Shown: positions 25,611-38,345 of the stretch, piece by piece
Position numbering within the stretch: position 1 is the first letter of the stretch
How the letters are laid out: each line of letters opens with the position of its first letter
NCBI RefSeq assembly: GCF_047495875.1
Contig: NC_092464.1
Coordinates: 26,940,865 to 27,004,864 of the forward strand
Direction of reading: 5' to 3'
Length of the DNA: 64,000 nucleotides
From: Pithys albifrons albifrons
Lineage: Eukaryota > Chordata > Aves > Passeriformes > Thamnophilidae
Translations under genes and position numbers: made by a program
The notes under the pieces: generated by a model
Told to the model about the DNA's origin: nothing
Seen by the model: the letters and a program-made list of their open reading frames with translations, nothing else
Database searches by the model: none

Positions 25611-28600
25611 AAACTTAGATGTAACCTCTTACCACAGCACAAAATAGATCCCAAAGTAATTCCCAGAGAGGCAGTGGAGTATAGATAGCTACAATATTTA
25701 AATTGACTTGTGAGGAAAAGGAAGAATACATCCCAGACCCAAGGGTAGCTTTGATGAGTGAAATCATAAAAGTAATGAACCTAGTTTTAGTGAAGAACAC
25801 AGGCTGCTATCTTTCATTCAAAGTGAAATTACTGTCACCAAAATCTATTCATTTTTGCCATTTTCAATTCTCATTATGATTATTCCTAGTAGAATTAGAT
25901 ACTAAAATTGCAATTCTTCATATGTTTTATAAATCATAGTAGTAGACTTGAGTATTTTGACCTTTTTAATATTCCTTTGCTTGATTGGCCACAGTGCCTA
26001 TCTGTTCCATGTATCCCATTATTTTACTGCCTCTTCTAACCTATGGGGAAGGAGATGAAGCAGGTAGCCAATGAAGATATAGGATGTTGTAAAGGTCAAA
26101 ATACTAACATTATTGCTAAATATTTCAGAGCATACTTTAAGTATTAAAGTTCTAACTCCAGTTCCTTATAAATAATGTTGAACAAAGAGCAGAAAATAGT
26201 ATGAATTTTATCCAGTATTTTAAGCTGGCCAAAATCAAAGTAACTACTAGGAAGACTGTAACACACTTATTACAACTATATTACTGAGTACTAGAATTAC
26301 GCATTTAAGTCAATACTTTGGGTAGGATAAAAGCATTATTCTCATGCCTTAGATCCCTTTCCCTGGTCATGGATATGTGCTCATAATAGAAAGTTTTCTG
26401 TAGATGTACAGGAACATTTAGGAGCTTTGCCAACTGATTATATTGCAACTGGATGGAGCGTTGCTCAATGGGGTGTCTTTCACAGTAATGATCAAATGCA
26501 AATTGTGAATGGCCTGCTTACCTCTTTGTTTTGGGGACTTGAAAGAATCTGGACAAGTCAGAATAAAATTTGAGTCCCTGTTTTCATTGGTGCTTCCACT
26601 GGAAGCAATGTGTACCGCTGATTCTGTATTGAATCTGCTTCTACAAATTATTTTCTCCTGTTTTACAAGACTTAGACTATTTAAACAGAGCATCTGAAAC
26701 TCCTGTTGTACAATGACTTGTAATGATGTAGGATTCAGAACTTCCATAATATATCCAGGTGAATTGCTAACAGCTGATGACTTGCCTTGAAAGTACAAAT
26801 AGGTAAGCACAAAATCTATGCAAATCTATGCAAAAAAATCTGATATGCAAAAATCTATTAGTAAATGAAAAGCACTAAAGAAGTAGTTTCAAAATTATGA
26901 CAAAGACATTTCCTTCCCAATATGACTGCAGTTCCTCCAGAAAAAAAAATTCATCCTGCAGCATGTGTATTGTGCTTTAATAGCTCTTTCTACAATGTTG
27001 ACCTTTGTTACCATAAGGCTGACTAAAATCCACATGCACACACATCATCTTCACTGCAATAGGATCTTTTCTGTGAATATAATGAACAGGATGATGTGTG
27101 TTTTAAGGCATATTACTGCCACAATATTGTATACAGTATAGCATGTATCTTGAAAGAATATCAAGTGGTTCCGCTGAAACTTCTTACAATCATTTTCTAA
27201 ATTTTCAGTAAGAAGGAAAACTGGTAAAATTAGAGATCACATTATCACCACTTTGAATTTTAAATGTCCAAAGAATATTTGCAAGCTGTGTAACCTGAAA
27301 CTTAAAGTTAGGCCTCTTGATCTATATTGGAAGTATATAGGACAATCTGCAAGTTAAGAAAACCAGTTTTAGCTACTCTATCTTTCAGTTGAAGTTTATA
27401 ATTCCAAATAATGAATAAAAAAATTAATTTTGCCGAATATATCATAAAATGTCAGTGCTCTAGGCTGACTTTTCATCCACTATTGCAATCATGCTAACTT
27501 CAGCACTCAGAGAATACTTTTTTCCAGGATGAATTGCCATACATGACTAGAACTACAGAAATCTTTCTGAAGAGCAATATTTTGTACTCCATCAACTCAG
27601 AGAAGTAGTTGAACTGGCAGTGTAGGCTGTACATTGTGAGAGATGAAGACAGCATATTATCATGAATATAATCCATGTGTTTAGAAATCCTTACTTTCTT
27701 TCTGTTTTCTTGTTTTTCTTATCCTAAAAAATTCAACAGAGATTCTGTGATAGGTCAAAAAACCATAAAGTGATGTTTAATCTGGGGTTTCACCTCCACT
27801 ACTTATCCCTCTGCCTTTCACTATAGGTAACTTCAAGGCTGACTTAAAAGGACACACCTGAGGTGTTTATGATGATCTTTTCAGAGTGACTTAACATAGT
27901 TTATCAAAGTTCCATGACTTTAGAATCCAGATAAACATCCTTGTAAAGCAGATGAAGAGGGAACAGTGGTATATACTTAATAGTAATGAATGCTGAATTC
28001 CTATAAAAGGAGCATGAAAATGGATGAATTAACCTGCAGTTGGTTTAGTGTTTTAATGGGTAGGGTTGACAGTTTGGGAATCTTCACAAGCCATCAAACA
28101 AATATAAATATAGATCATTCAAGGTACAGTCATCAAGGTAGAAGTGAAACAAATATAAAATAAAGTATAGTTAAATAAATAACTGAAACATATTACATTC
28201 TAGTAAGAATCCCATGCAAAAGGGATTTCTAAATACAGAAAGAGAAGTGAGCCGTGTATCTGCTGATGTTATTGAAGTTACCAAATAATGCCTGAAAAGT
28301 AGAAAGGGGACCTTTGAAAGAGGTTTTGATGGATAACCCACACCCCCTTATATTTCTTGATGTCACTGGCAGATACCCACAGGACTCTAGGACAGTCGGT
28401 GACACATGATGTCATTCCTCCTTCCTAACAGGCAGAGAGACAATTTTCAGCAGTGAGAACACAGATGTGTGTAGGGTCACCAAGAAGCACTCAGCTAGTG
28501 TACTTTGTCTCAGCATGGGGCCAGAGCAAGTGACAGGACATTAGCACCACTGAAGTTAAGACCAGTGCAGCTATGCCACTACATCTGTAAATTTCATTGT

Positions 28601-30823
28601 TATAGGAACTAAATTACAGGTAAAAGGAGTGCTCCTCCTGCCTGTCTGGATGTATGTTTGAAATTCAGATCTTGATACCCACCTACATCTTTCTACGCAC
28701 TTAGGGAACAGACTGAGATGTTACTCGGTGTGCTTCAATTTCAAGAGTCACCAGTTGAAATCATGTGTTTGTGTATTTTTCTGCTGCAGGATTTAAATAT
28801 ATTTAAGTGTGTTTGTCTAGATAGGAGGAAAAGTATATATTTTTTTTTCTGGGGAACACTTCTCAGAATGCAACATTTTTTAATTTGCCTTTCATACTTT
28901 TATTAGGTGCTACAAATATATAAGAATAACTTTATAATTAAGTTGAATGTGATAATATACCTTACTTTCCAGGTTGTATTGCTCTTTTAATTCCCTGCAT
29001 GATGTTCCAGACTAAAAGGCATTAATATAGGTGTTCTAAAGTTGAAAAGTGAAGGGAATCAGCATTTAAAACTTAGTAAAGTCCAAGGTAGTAAAAAGCC
29101 TTTTTGCTGAAGATTATTCTCCCACAGAGTAACAGAATTTTCTTTTAGCCTTTACAGTCAGTTCTTATGCGGTTGAAACATAATCAAAGCTCTCTGCCAC
29201 CTTGTGTTGAATCTACTGTACTTGAAATCTTTTATTTAGTGAGAAACAGTGTTTCTACCCTAAATAATATGATGAAAGCATTCCAAATGTCAAATGAACA
29301 TTCACCAGCTAAAAATATCTTCACTTTTTACTATTACAATAGTAGAAGGAACTGCCTATAGGTGACTGGAATGATTAAAAAGGAATAGAGAATATACAAC
29401 AGTTGCTCCAAAGGGACTGTGATAGTCCATCACACCATCAGGTGCCACTGTTACTTTTATCTCCAATTTCCTAGCCAGGATGGGTGCACTACTTTGTTCA
29501 GGACAGGTTTGCACTGTCAGGAAAACTATGATTTTGTTCAAACACTTTGTCAGTAGCTTTTAGCTTCCACTTGTTACCGTCTCCATTCTTTCCTATGTGA
29601 AGATAGTATTAGCTCACAAATAGCTATTTCCCAAAGGAAATGAGTTATTACCTTACCAGTTTGTTCACATATCAGTCTAGGGTTCAATTTTTTAAGAAAA
29701 AAAGACACATTTGAAAATTAATCATCTGGAAGTTGTGTATCATTTTGTGCATATCTCTAGTTCTCCTGTCATCACGAAGAACAGAATTGGTTGCTGGTGA
29801 TATCTATATAAATAATAAGCAAAAGTTTTATTGTGAATACCACTATAAACAGGTAGACATCTAAACAATATCTGTTTAAAGTCTGGCATGTTTCCTCTCA
29901 CAAAGATGTAACACTATACTAGAATGTAATGCTTTTCCTAGAATTTAAAGGTCATTAAGGATATAGTATTTCATAATGTCTCATCAAATACACTTATCTC
30001 TTGACATAAGCAGACTTATGAAGATGAGAAAGGTACCTGGTCAAGGTAGCTGTTAAGAACTTCATAATACTGCCTGTTTTCAAACTGAAATGCCGCTGGC
30101 TCTAAATAACTAAAACACCTCATAGAACTAAGATTGAAAAGCCCAGTAGAAAAACATATACTGCTAGGTGGTATATATATCCATGATCAAATGTGCTTGG
30201 AATATACCAAGCATGGCATATAGAGTCAAAACCAATAAAGAAATAAAATAAAAGGACTGACTCTTTCCTCCCATTCAAAACACAGTTTCCCTTCTGTATT
30301 CCTCATGTGTTCTCCACTGAGACAGAAAAGAATGCAGATCTGAAATGGATTTAATTGTGTGCATAAGGGAGAAGGGAGCCCAAAAATGGAAAAAGAAAAC
30401 AGAGAAAGGAAGGAGTCTGAGGAAGAAAGAAAAAGATTTGTCACATGGGTTTTTAAACTCTTCTTTGGCACTTAGTCATTTTGCCTGGAGGAAAAAGTTC
30501 AAGAAAACCTTGGTTGGGTAGAGATAGCTATGCCACATGCCTGGTGAACTGTGGATTGGCATAACTAGCTGGACACACTGCCATCCAGCTCTAGACTGTC
30601 TGCTAGTGTCTACTGACAGTGATGTAGCACCAGATTCTCTTTACAAGGCTCCATGAGGACCTATTCCTAACACAAGTTTTCACTCTCTCAGAAGGTTTTG
30701 GTAGTGTCAGAGTCATCCATTTCTGCTTTTGGAAACTGCCCTGGTCAGGAAAAGAAGGTGCTGAAAATTTATGTCTAGGCAGACCCCTAAAAACCTAGTC
30801 TGTCTCAAAAGACACAACACTAG

Positions 30824-31335
30824 TGTATTGGGTTTGTGTGACAAGGTTTTGGTAGTGAAGGAGTTACAGGGGTGACTTCTGTGAGAAGATGCCAGAAGCT
30901 GTGCACAATTTAAGCAGCTCCAAGACAGACCTGCTGCTGGCCAAAGCTGAACCCCTCAGTGACAGTGGCATTCGCTCTGGGATAATATATTCATGAAGAG
31001 GCAAAAACTGCAGACCTCACACCAGAGCAGGTGAATTTATTCTGAAGGAGGCTATGACCTTGTGGAGAGCCAGTGTTGGAGCAGGCTTCTGGCAAGACCT
31101 GTGGAGACAGGAGCCCACACTGGAGCAGGTTTTCTGGTAGGACTTGTGACCACATGAGGGACCTATGTTGGAGCAGTCTGTTCCTGAGGGACTGCACCCC
31201 ATCCTTATCTTGACCACTAGCATTTCTCTGTATTCTCTCTCATTGTCTAGTTGAGGAGGAAAGGGATAGAGTGGCCTTGAGCCCATCTGGTTTCCAGTCA
31301 AGAGCAACCCACCACAACCAGTCACTTCTTTCCTG
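30824..31335 (+). mobile_element. LTR-like avian retroviral repeat
   Basis: Begins TGTATTGGGTTTGTGTGACA and continues 'aggttttggtagtg', 'gacttctgtgagaagatgcc', 'ctgctggccaaagctgaacc', 'ctgggataatatattcatga'. I recall this order from an ERV LTR common in bird genomes, with the last element at the TATA region. After about 200 bp come three or four degenerate units of 45-53 bp, each with a (T/C)TGGAGCAG core (about 31024, 31077, 31121, 31169). The right end is unclear: similarity to what I remember fades near 31335 and no CA terminus or target duplication could be fixed. No viral coding sequence is attached. The ERV class is not certain. Confidence 0.68.
31020..31200 (+). repeat. Degenerate 45-53 bp internal repeats in the LTR
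   Basis: Cores (T/C)TGGAGCAGG and relatives at about 31024, 31077, 31121 and 31169 are each followed by a 'cctgtgga' or 'cttgtgac' type element. Spacing drifts from 44 to 53 bp. The units lie downstream of the presumed TATA region. Confidence 0.6.
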
Positions 31336-31694
31336 ATGCAACAGTATTGTGGGATCCTTCCTTGGGACACTGATAGAGTGACAGAATTCTTAGTAACACA
31401 GATACCCCAGACAAGTCTTTTAGAGGGCAGTCCTTTTTAAGTTGAAGCAAGGTAACTGTTTTGACTTGATGGAAGGAGATCTGCACTGCCTAACCTCCAG
31501 GATCATTCAGTTCAGTATCCTTTCTTAATGCTCCTAGTGCTCTTTCTCAGCTAGCAACACTACAGTAGCTACTTTCTTGACATTATTTCAAAAAAGCTAG
31601 ACTTAGTCATTGTACCAACAGGTGAAATTTTGGATATAATTAAGTCAGCAAGGCAACAGTGGAAGGGATTCAACTAAAGTCAATTAATCCAAGA

Positions 31695-31768
31695 GTCACA
31701 GAATCACAGAATATTTAGGGTTGGAAGGGACCTCTGAGGAGCATTCAGTCCAACCCACCTGTCAAGGT
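31695..31768 (-). mobile_element. CR1 LINE 3' tail, 74 bp
   Basis: In plus-strand reading: GTCACAGAATCACAGAATAT, then 'ttagggttggaagggacctc', then 'agtccaacccacctgtcaag'. This is the reverse complement of the extreme CR1 3' end. It is very short but closely similar to the typical avian tail. Confidence 0.9.
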
Positions 31769-34087
31769 AATTAAAGGTATAAGGAGATTTGTCTTTAAGA
31801 ATGCTACATTTTAGACAACATAAAAAGTCTTCAAATTTCATTCAATGCCTAATAGAGATAAAGGAATATTTGTGGCATAGAACACCAATCACTCACTTCA
31901 GCCAAAGAGTAATGATACAATTTTATTAGTTTGGAAATTCCCATGACAGCCACAAAGTATATACTTAGTATGTGTTCTTTGATGAGTAACATTAAAACTT
32001 GTCAAAATAAGGAGGATGATGAACAGAAACTACTGAAGATGGTCACCATATCCTTAAACACAGAAGATCATAGTACTGAGTGATGCTAGTTTCTCTAAGT
32101 TATCATTGACCGGAAATTTCAAAGTGATGAAGTGCAACTATTTTGGGCAAGTTTTTTAATGTCACAGAAATGCATGAAATACATCAAACAGGATTAGATT
32201 TGAAGTAACAACAGCTTTGTCTTAAATGCAGCGTATAATCACCCGGTAGTCTAAAGCCCACATAGCTATTAGATATTGAAACACAAAGCAAATAGAATTT
32301 CCCTTGAATAAATGCAATTATATAATTAGATTTGATATGCAGAAAAAAAGCTTTTAAAAGTTTCTACATTTTGTCTTTTTGAGTGTTTATATTTAAGTAC
32401 ACCTCCCCCCCAAAAAAAAAAACTTACAAAGACTATTAATACACCTATCTGTGTACAAACCATAAATACAAATTTAAGAACAGGAAAGTTAGTCACTATG
32501 ATGGGACAAGGTTCACACTTGAAAGACATTTTTAGCTGACCAGAATTGTTTTGTAATATTTTAATTTTCTCTCTTTATCTTAAGGTTTATGGGTACCTGT
32601 TGTCTCTTTCAGTCATATATTTACTTTTATCAAGATTCTGTCAATCTTCTTCTATTAATTAGTTTGTTATTTTGGGAACATTGTCCCCACAGGATTTCTT
32701 ATAGAAATAATAGTTCAACAGAGGATGATGTGGTTCTCATCTAGTGGGCATACAATATTTTCACTGCAAAAAAGAACAGATTTGGCTATAATTTTTTAAT
32801 CACTCAATTTTTATCCTAATGAAAGAACACTTCCCCAGCTATGTGGGCAGTTGCTGTGACTGATTAAAGTAACAGCCCCCAAGATAGATTTGTTTAAAAC
32901 CTATTATAATTATAACAATTATTGTTGTTGTTATTACCTCCTCAGTATTCCGTCATCTCTTCCTATATTTCAGGGCAACAAATAATCCTTTGTATGTATT
33001 GTCTGCCTTGTTAAATCTGCTTGTCTCCCTGTTGCCTATGCCCTTTTGCTTTCATCTCTTCTTGCTGCAGTGCAGAGCACTGGGTTTAAGGTTTCAGGTA
33101 GGATTAAAGGCATCCCAGGGAGAATTCAACTTTGAAGTGGCAGAAAGTAAATGCTTATTATCAACTGTAAGTGCTCCCTGTGTCATTGGCTTTCATGGCT
33201 GTGGCATGTCATTTGTAAAGATCTCTTATTTCTGCATGCTGTAGTAGAAACTAATCTGTCAGCTTTTTACCAGTGTAACAATTCACTTGCAGAAGCAGCT
33301 CTTGGTGGATAATAGTGCCTGATTAGTGGTAAATTAGTGGCATATAATATTCCCATAACAGCAGAATACATGCTTAAATATAATTTTAAAATAAATCATA
33401 CAGTAGTCAGGCTGATTATTTTCTGTTTTTACAAATAGGCTGTCTCATGGCTGTGGTTTTTTCCTAACTTACACATTTCACCTGCTTTAGGAAGGGCAGT
33501 GATCCCAAGGGTGAAAGGATTATTGACTAGCAAGTCCCAACTACTATCACCATACTCTGATTCAGAAATAGTTGTTCCTGAACAATCTTGATGAGGAAAT
33601 TTATAAGGATAACAAAGATATGATGAGTAAATATTTGATGCCCCATGAATTTATCAACATTCTTTGACAGGCCCATGTTGCCTATGAGTATTTAGAGGTA
33701 AAGTATGAGAGAATTCTGAAAAATTTAAATCTAAATTGTACCATTAGTTGCCCAGATTTAATAATATTTTGTTTCCTTCATTATTAGATGATAGAACAGC
33801 CTGTTGTTATACGACATGCATTCCAGTAGATATCCAGTTTTGTTAGTCATCCTTTACACAACTGTAAATCTTGTTCAAGGACCATGCTCAAGCATTGGAT
33901 ATTAAAGATGAGTTTCCAGTAAGGTTTCCTCCAATAAACTTGAACCTTTGAATGTTTACAGTAGGTGAAGATGAAAGGTTTAAAAGTGTGGCTGGATCAA
34001 GCTCAAGTTCAAAATATAAAGTTTCTCTTTTGAATTCCAAAGAACAAACAGGACACTATAAACACTTATATTTAGTAAATAAACTGT
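31769..34087. other. Unassigned AT-rich region
   Basis: About 2.3 kb with no gene or repeat family recognised. A C7A10 run at about 32405-32421 and short frames below 85 codons are the only features. The frame at 32990-33244 (plus) is Leu/Phe/Cys-rich without a recognisable domain. Confidence 0.55.
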
Positions 34088-34381
34088 TTTATCTTCAGAT
34101 CCCTTCTGAACTCCCCTCATTTTCCTCTTCTCTAGGCTCAACAGACCATATGACCTCAGCTGGTCCTCAAACAGCTTCCCCTCAAGGCCCTTCTCCATCT
34201 TCATTGCCCATATCTTTCTTCTATTGTGGTGCCTCAAACTGCATGCAATATTCTGGTGAGACCGCACCAGTGCAGAGCAGAGTGGGACAGTCCCCTCCCT
34301 CGACCGGCTGGTGATACTTTGCCTGATGCTTCCCAGGACACAGTTGACTCTCCTGGCTGCCGGGGCGCTGCAGACTTATAT

Positions 34382-35145
34382 TCAACTTGCCATTGACCAG
34401 GACCCCAGGCTCCTTTCCATGGCACTGCTTTCTAGCATCTCATTGCCTGGTCTGTCTGTACATCCTGGAATGCCCCATCCCAGGTGCAGAATCTGGCACT
34501 TACCCTTGTCAAACTTCATATGGTTGGTGATTGCCCAGTCCTCCAATTTGTCAAGGTCTCTCTGCAGGGCCTCCCTGCCTCTGAGGGAGTCAATAGCTTC
34601 TACCAGTTCTGTGTCATCTGCAAGCTTAGTAAGTATCTCTCGCAATCCTGTGTCCAAGTCATTTATGAAGATGTTGAAGAGCAACAGGGCCCAGGATGGA
34701 GCCCTGTGGAAACCCACTAGTGACAGGTCATCATTCTGATGTCACCCCATTCAGTATTACCCTCTGTGCTTGACCCATGAGCCAATTGCTCACCCACCAC
34801 ATGATGTGTTTATCCAGCTATGTGCGGGGCATTTTGTCCAGAAGGATCCTGTGAGAGACAGGATGGAAAGCTTTACTGAAATCCTGAAAGGTTACATCAA
34901 CTGGCTTCTCATGATCAACTAGGTGGATTACCTTGTCATAAAAGGAAATCAGGTTTGATAAGCTGCACTTTCCTCTCATAGAAGCTGTGCTGGTTGTAAC
35001 CAATGACTGCATTGTCTTTCAGGTGCTTTCCAGTAATTCCCAGAATAATCTCCATAACTTTACCAGGCACTGAAGTGAGACTGACAGGCCTGTAGTTACC
35101 TTCTTGCCCTTCTTGAGAATCTGGACAACATTCACCAACTTCCAC
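34382..35145 (-). pseudogene. CR1 reverse transcriptase remnant
   Basis: Three frames carry consecutive RT pieces: a NYRPVSLTSVPGKVME segment (35145 downward), then a D-F-S-K-A-F-H segment (34863-34883), then LFNIFINDLDTG followed by K-L-A-D-D (about 34612-34626). In CR1, D-F-S-K-A-F-D is RT motif A and F-A-D-D is motif C. Here the first Asp of motif A and both Asp of motif C are kept, the second Asp of motif A is His, and Phe of motif C is Leu. At least two frameshifts separate the pieces, so no full enzyme can be made. The plus-strand frame of 142 codons at 34311-34739 is its antisense shadow. Confidence 0.9.
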
Positions 35146-35479
35146 TCAGCTAGGACTCTTGGATTCCCAAGACTGCTCAAAAATCATCAACAGAGGTTTT
35201 GTGATAATGTCAGACAGCTCTTTAAAGATTCTGTGATGATTTCTACCAACATCTCTGAATTCTTCCCATGTCACTTGACTTTGGTTCCACTGGGCATTTT
35301 CTTCCTTTTTGTCTTATTTCCAAAAGAGGATCCCTGCTCAGCCAAGCTGGCCTTCTTCCTCACCTGCTTTACTTCCAACATTTGGGAATTTCCTGCTCCT
35401 GTGCCTTAGGAGGTGATGTTTAAAAAGCGATGCAATCCAGCACCTGTAAAAACATTTTCCCAGGGGACCTTACTCATTA

Positions 35480-36051
35480 ATTCCCTGAGCAGCCTGAAGT
35501 CTGCTCTCCTCATGTCAGAGATTTTGCTGCCACTTTTCCTCCTGTCAACAGAGATTTTAATCTCAATCACTTTGTGGTCACTGTGGTCAAGAGGCCACCA
35601 ATCTCCACTTTACTCATGAGATCTGCTCTGTTGACAAGCAGCAGATCAAGGAGGGCATCTTTCCAAGTTGGCTCCCTTAGAACCTGTTCCATAAAGTTGT
35701 CATACAGGTTTTTTAGGAATCTTCTGACCCCAGTTGTGTCAGCTGTGTCATGCTTCTGGCTAGTTGACGTCCACCATAAGGACAAGAGCAGTTGACTTGG
35801 AAGTGTCCCTTAGTTCCTCAAAGAATAATTCATCAGCTTCATTGTCCTGGCCAAGACGTAGGTCTATAGTAGACTCTCACAATGACATTCACATTATTTA
35901 TTTGCCCCTTGACTCTTACCCAGAGGCTCTCAACTGTGCCATTGCCAGCTGTGACCTCCATACATTCTAACCCTTCTATTACAGACAATGTGACCCCACC
36001 ACTTCTAACCTTCCTATCCCTCCATAAGAGCCTGTAGGGCTTGTCAATCAA
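35480..36051 (-). pseudogene. CR1 ORF2 endonuclease, C-terminal remnant
   Basis: Translated pieces include a V-x-V-Y-Y-R-P-T segment before 35840, then R-R-F-L-K-N-L-Y-D-N-F and A-L-L-D-L-L-L-V-N in the frame ending near 35567. These match the order of the CR1 AP-like endonuclease. Just before 35567 the frame shifts and HSDHKVIEIKI can be read in another frame, corresponding to the S-D-H motif of this nuclease class. The N-terminal catalytic part is missing. The family nicks target DNA for insertion; this copy cannot. Confidence 0.82.
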
Positions 36052-36147
36052 AGCTTTCTATAAATTTGTACAATTAAATAATGTAGGTTTAATCCTCTAG
36101 AAAAAGCCAGATCTAGTTCTTTCATTAGTCTGATTTTCATTGAATTG

Positions 36148-36466
36148 TGGAATCATAGAACGGTTTGGGTTGAAAGAAACCCTAAAGATCATCTAGTTGT
36201 AATCCTCCCTGCCATGTGCAGGGACACATGTTATACCCTGCTGCTCAGAGACCAGTCCTTAAACACTTCCAGGATCAGGTATCCACAACACCTCTTGAGG
36301 CAAATTCCAGTGCCTCACTACCCTCATGGTAAAGAATTGTTTTCTAGTATCTAATCTAAACATATTCTATTTCATTTTGATCCATTCCCACTGATGCTAT
36401 CACTACATGCTCGTGTAAATAGTCCCTCTTCATTTTTCTTGTAGGCTCTGGAAGGCTGCAATTTGG
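36148..36466 (-). mobile_element. CR1 LINE 3' tail, about 320 bp
   Basis: Reverse complement of a CR1 3' end: GGAATCATAGAACGGTTTGG at the left edge, then 'cctccctgccatgtgcaggg', 'cttccaggatcaggtatcca', 'ccattcccactgatgctatc' and 'ctctggaaggctgcaatttg' at the right. It lies immediately upstream, in element orientation, of the ORF2-bearing CR1 at 34088-36060 but is a different insertion, because it carries its own 3' end. Confidence 0.92.
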
Positions 36467-37077
36467 TTACTCCAAGTTTAATTATTAATTTACTAATTTA
36501 TTAATTCTCAAATTAATTTAATATTATTAATCCAAGTACTTTATTTAGTTTTTTTTTAATTGCCATTTTAAACTTTGCTGAACTTTATATAGAAAGAGCC
36601 CAGGTGAGAGAATCAGAACATTTTGTAGCATTCAGGTTTAACTCTTTTTTTTTTCCCTTTAGAAAAGAAAATTTTTAGAGGATGATCAGACATACTATTG
36701 TATTTTAATTTTTCTTTTCTGTGTGTTTTAAGCAATATGCAAAGGCAATGCCTGTGCTTCCCACCTTTTACCCTCATCCATCTAAAACCTCAACCTTCAT
36801 ATAACTTTGAATTTCTTTAATGTCCCTCTATATTTTTTCCATTACTTGTAGTTCTGGATGACTTAAGTTTTACAGGCTCTTAACTTTTCTAACTTGGCTG
36901 ACGTAGTTTCTCAACAGTGACAAACTTGCCATGCATCATAAGATATATATATGTTTGGAAAATTTAGTATCAGCAAACCAATAAAGCCTTTCCAGAGAAA
37001 AGCTTGCTGAACATCGCACAGGAGAATATCATCAATCAATTGCTTAATGTAGTCACTTTACTGCTTCCTTCTTTCCA

Positions 37078-37099
37078 TTTTTATTTATTTATTTATTTA
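37078..37099. repeat. (ATTT)n microsatellite
   Basis: Five TTTA/ATTT units in a row. Confidence 0.88.
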
Positions 37100-38032
37100 A
37101 AGACTCAGACTAGAGGAAGCAATTATATATGCAAAGTCTTAGCTTTAGATGACTGTTTTGCATTCATCACTTTATATTTTTTTCAAAATAGACGGGTTTT
37201 TTCCCTAAAGGAAGGGAGAGGACATATTAAATTCTTCAAGGTGTTTTTTTTCCAGAAAAATATAAATTTTGTAAAAAAAAAAATAAAAATTAAGATTTAT
37301 TTTAAAAATAATATTTAATAGCAAAGTCATTAATTGCAACTGCATTTTGTGCCTGTGAAAATTACAAATGTGTCTCAGCTTTAAGTTGAAAATACTTAGA
37401 AGAATAGAGCTTTTGATGTATACTTTTGCGAGTTTTCAGCAGATGTCATCAAATGAGATCAGAAATTAAAGCATAGAGTTTTGCTACTCCATTTTTTTTC
37501 AGTTTACTTTTAAGCCTGATCATAATAATGTAGTTGTTTAAATATGAATCATTCTTGTGAAGGAAATGACATGACTTTAAGATCATGTATTCAGCATTAG
37601 AGAAAAACTGTTGACAGATTCAGTGCATTCTCATCTTTATAGAACTGCCCAGAAAAGTCAATGCTTGCAGGTAGCTGGAAGCAGAAGATATTGTTAGTGT
37701 AAGAATTTTATGTGCCTATTGATATAATCAGACATTGACATTGTATCCTTATTTTATATCTTTTTTTTTTGAATGTGGGTCCTTTTCTATTTCATTTTTA
37801 TCAAATACAATTTAACAGTCTACATAATACATGACAGATTTTTCTCAACTTTTCCTCATTTTCTTGCGTTTGCAAAACACATTGGGTAGGCCATATGTGT
37901 GAATCTGTCATGTTTGTGACATCTCTGTATGAACAGACACTAAAAAAGCAAATTTTAGAACCCAATTTCTCTTTTGATAACAAATTATGCTCCTTTAGTA
38001 AAATTCCTTGATTAAGCACATGAGATTTATTA

Positions 38033-38175
38033 TGACAGAATACACCTATTTGGAAGGGACCTATAAGGATCATCAAATGCATGGGACCATCCCCAAGAGT
38101 CACACCACGTGCCTGAGAGTATCATCCAAACACTACTTCAACTCTGTCAGGCTTGGTGCTGTGACCACTTCTCTG
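38033..38175 (-). mobile_element. CR1 LINE 3' tail
   Basis: Plus-strand reading gives GACAGAATACACCTATTTGG, 'aagggacctataaggatcat', 'accatccccaagagtcacac' and 'ctctgtcaggcttggtgctg', the reverse complement of a CR1 tail. Several substitutions and small gaps suggest a middle-aged copy. The same segment, in the opposite orientation, occurs in the CR1 at 45481-46012. Confidence 0.9.
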
Positions 38176-38297
38176 TTTACCTATTTGATTACTACTGCCT
38201 TACTCATAGTCACCTATGCAAGCTGAGTCTCTACTATACTTTTAAATACATACACAATTGGGTTAGATTCTCAGTTGAAGTAAACTGGACACTTCAA

Positions 38298-38345
38298 ACA
38301 TATATACATATATGTATTAGGTCATATATGCATATATATATGAAT
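38298..38345. repeat. AT-rich palindromic tract
   Basis: Two clusters of alternating TATA and CATA words (CATATATACATATATGTAT and TCATATATGCATATATATAT) lie within 48 bp. Each is nearly self-complementary. Confidence 0.75.

Larger units (their letters stand above)
24981..30823. other. Unassigned AT-rich region with short simple repeats
   Basis: No gene recognised. The longest frames, 151 codons at 25157-25612 (plus) and 130 codons at 26418-26810 (minus), have no known motif, and the first runs into the (AT)n array. Contents: a Z-DNA-prone tract at 25520-25556, (AT)10 at 25591-25610, and a short tandem of CAAATCTATG-like words at 26813-26862. Confidence 0.55.
34088..36060 (-). mobile_element. 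CR1 LINE with endonuclease and RT remnants
   Basis: About 2 kb on the minus strand holds, in element order from 36060 down to 34088, the C-terminal half of the endonuclease, the linker, the RT domain and the start of the post-RT region. The low-coordinate end still reads like CR1 ('gagcctagagaagaggaaaa' in reverse complement near 34130), but the usual CR1 3' terminal block is absent. The copy is therefore truncated at both ends. Several frameshifts and stops break ORF2. A separate CR1 3' tail of the same orientation lies about 90 bp away at 36148-36466. The missing 3' end is unusual because target-primed reverse transcription begins at the 3' end. Confidence 0.92.

Noticed and set aside
25157..25612. 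Longest plus-strand open frame, 151 codons
   Set aside because: No recognisable domain. The end runs into A-rich and (AT)n sequence giving Lys and Tyr-Ile repeats. Codon use is unconstrained, so this is a chance frame.
26418..26810. Minus-strand frame of 130 codons
   Set aside because: Fairly complex sequence but no motif, no splice context and no family resemblance. Kept only as part of the unassigned region.
34311..34739. Plus-strand frame of 142 codons
   Set aside because: Antisense shadow of the CR1 RT on the minus strand.
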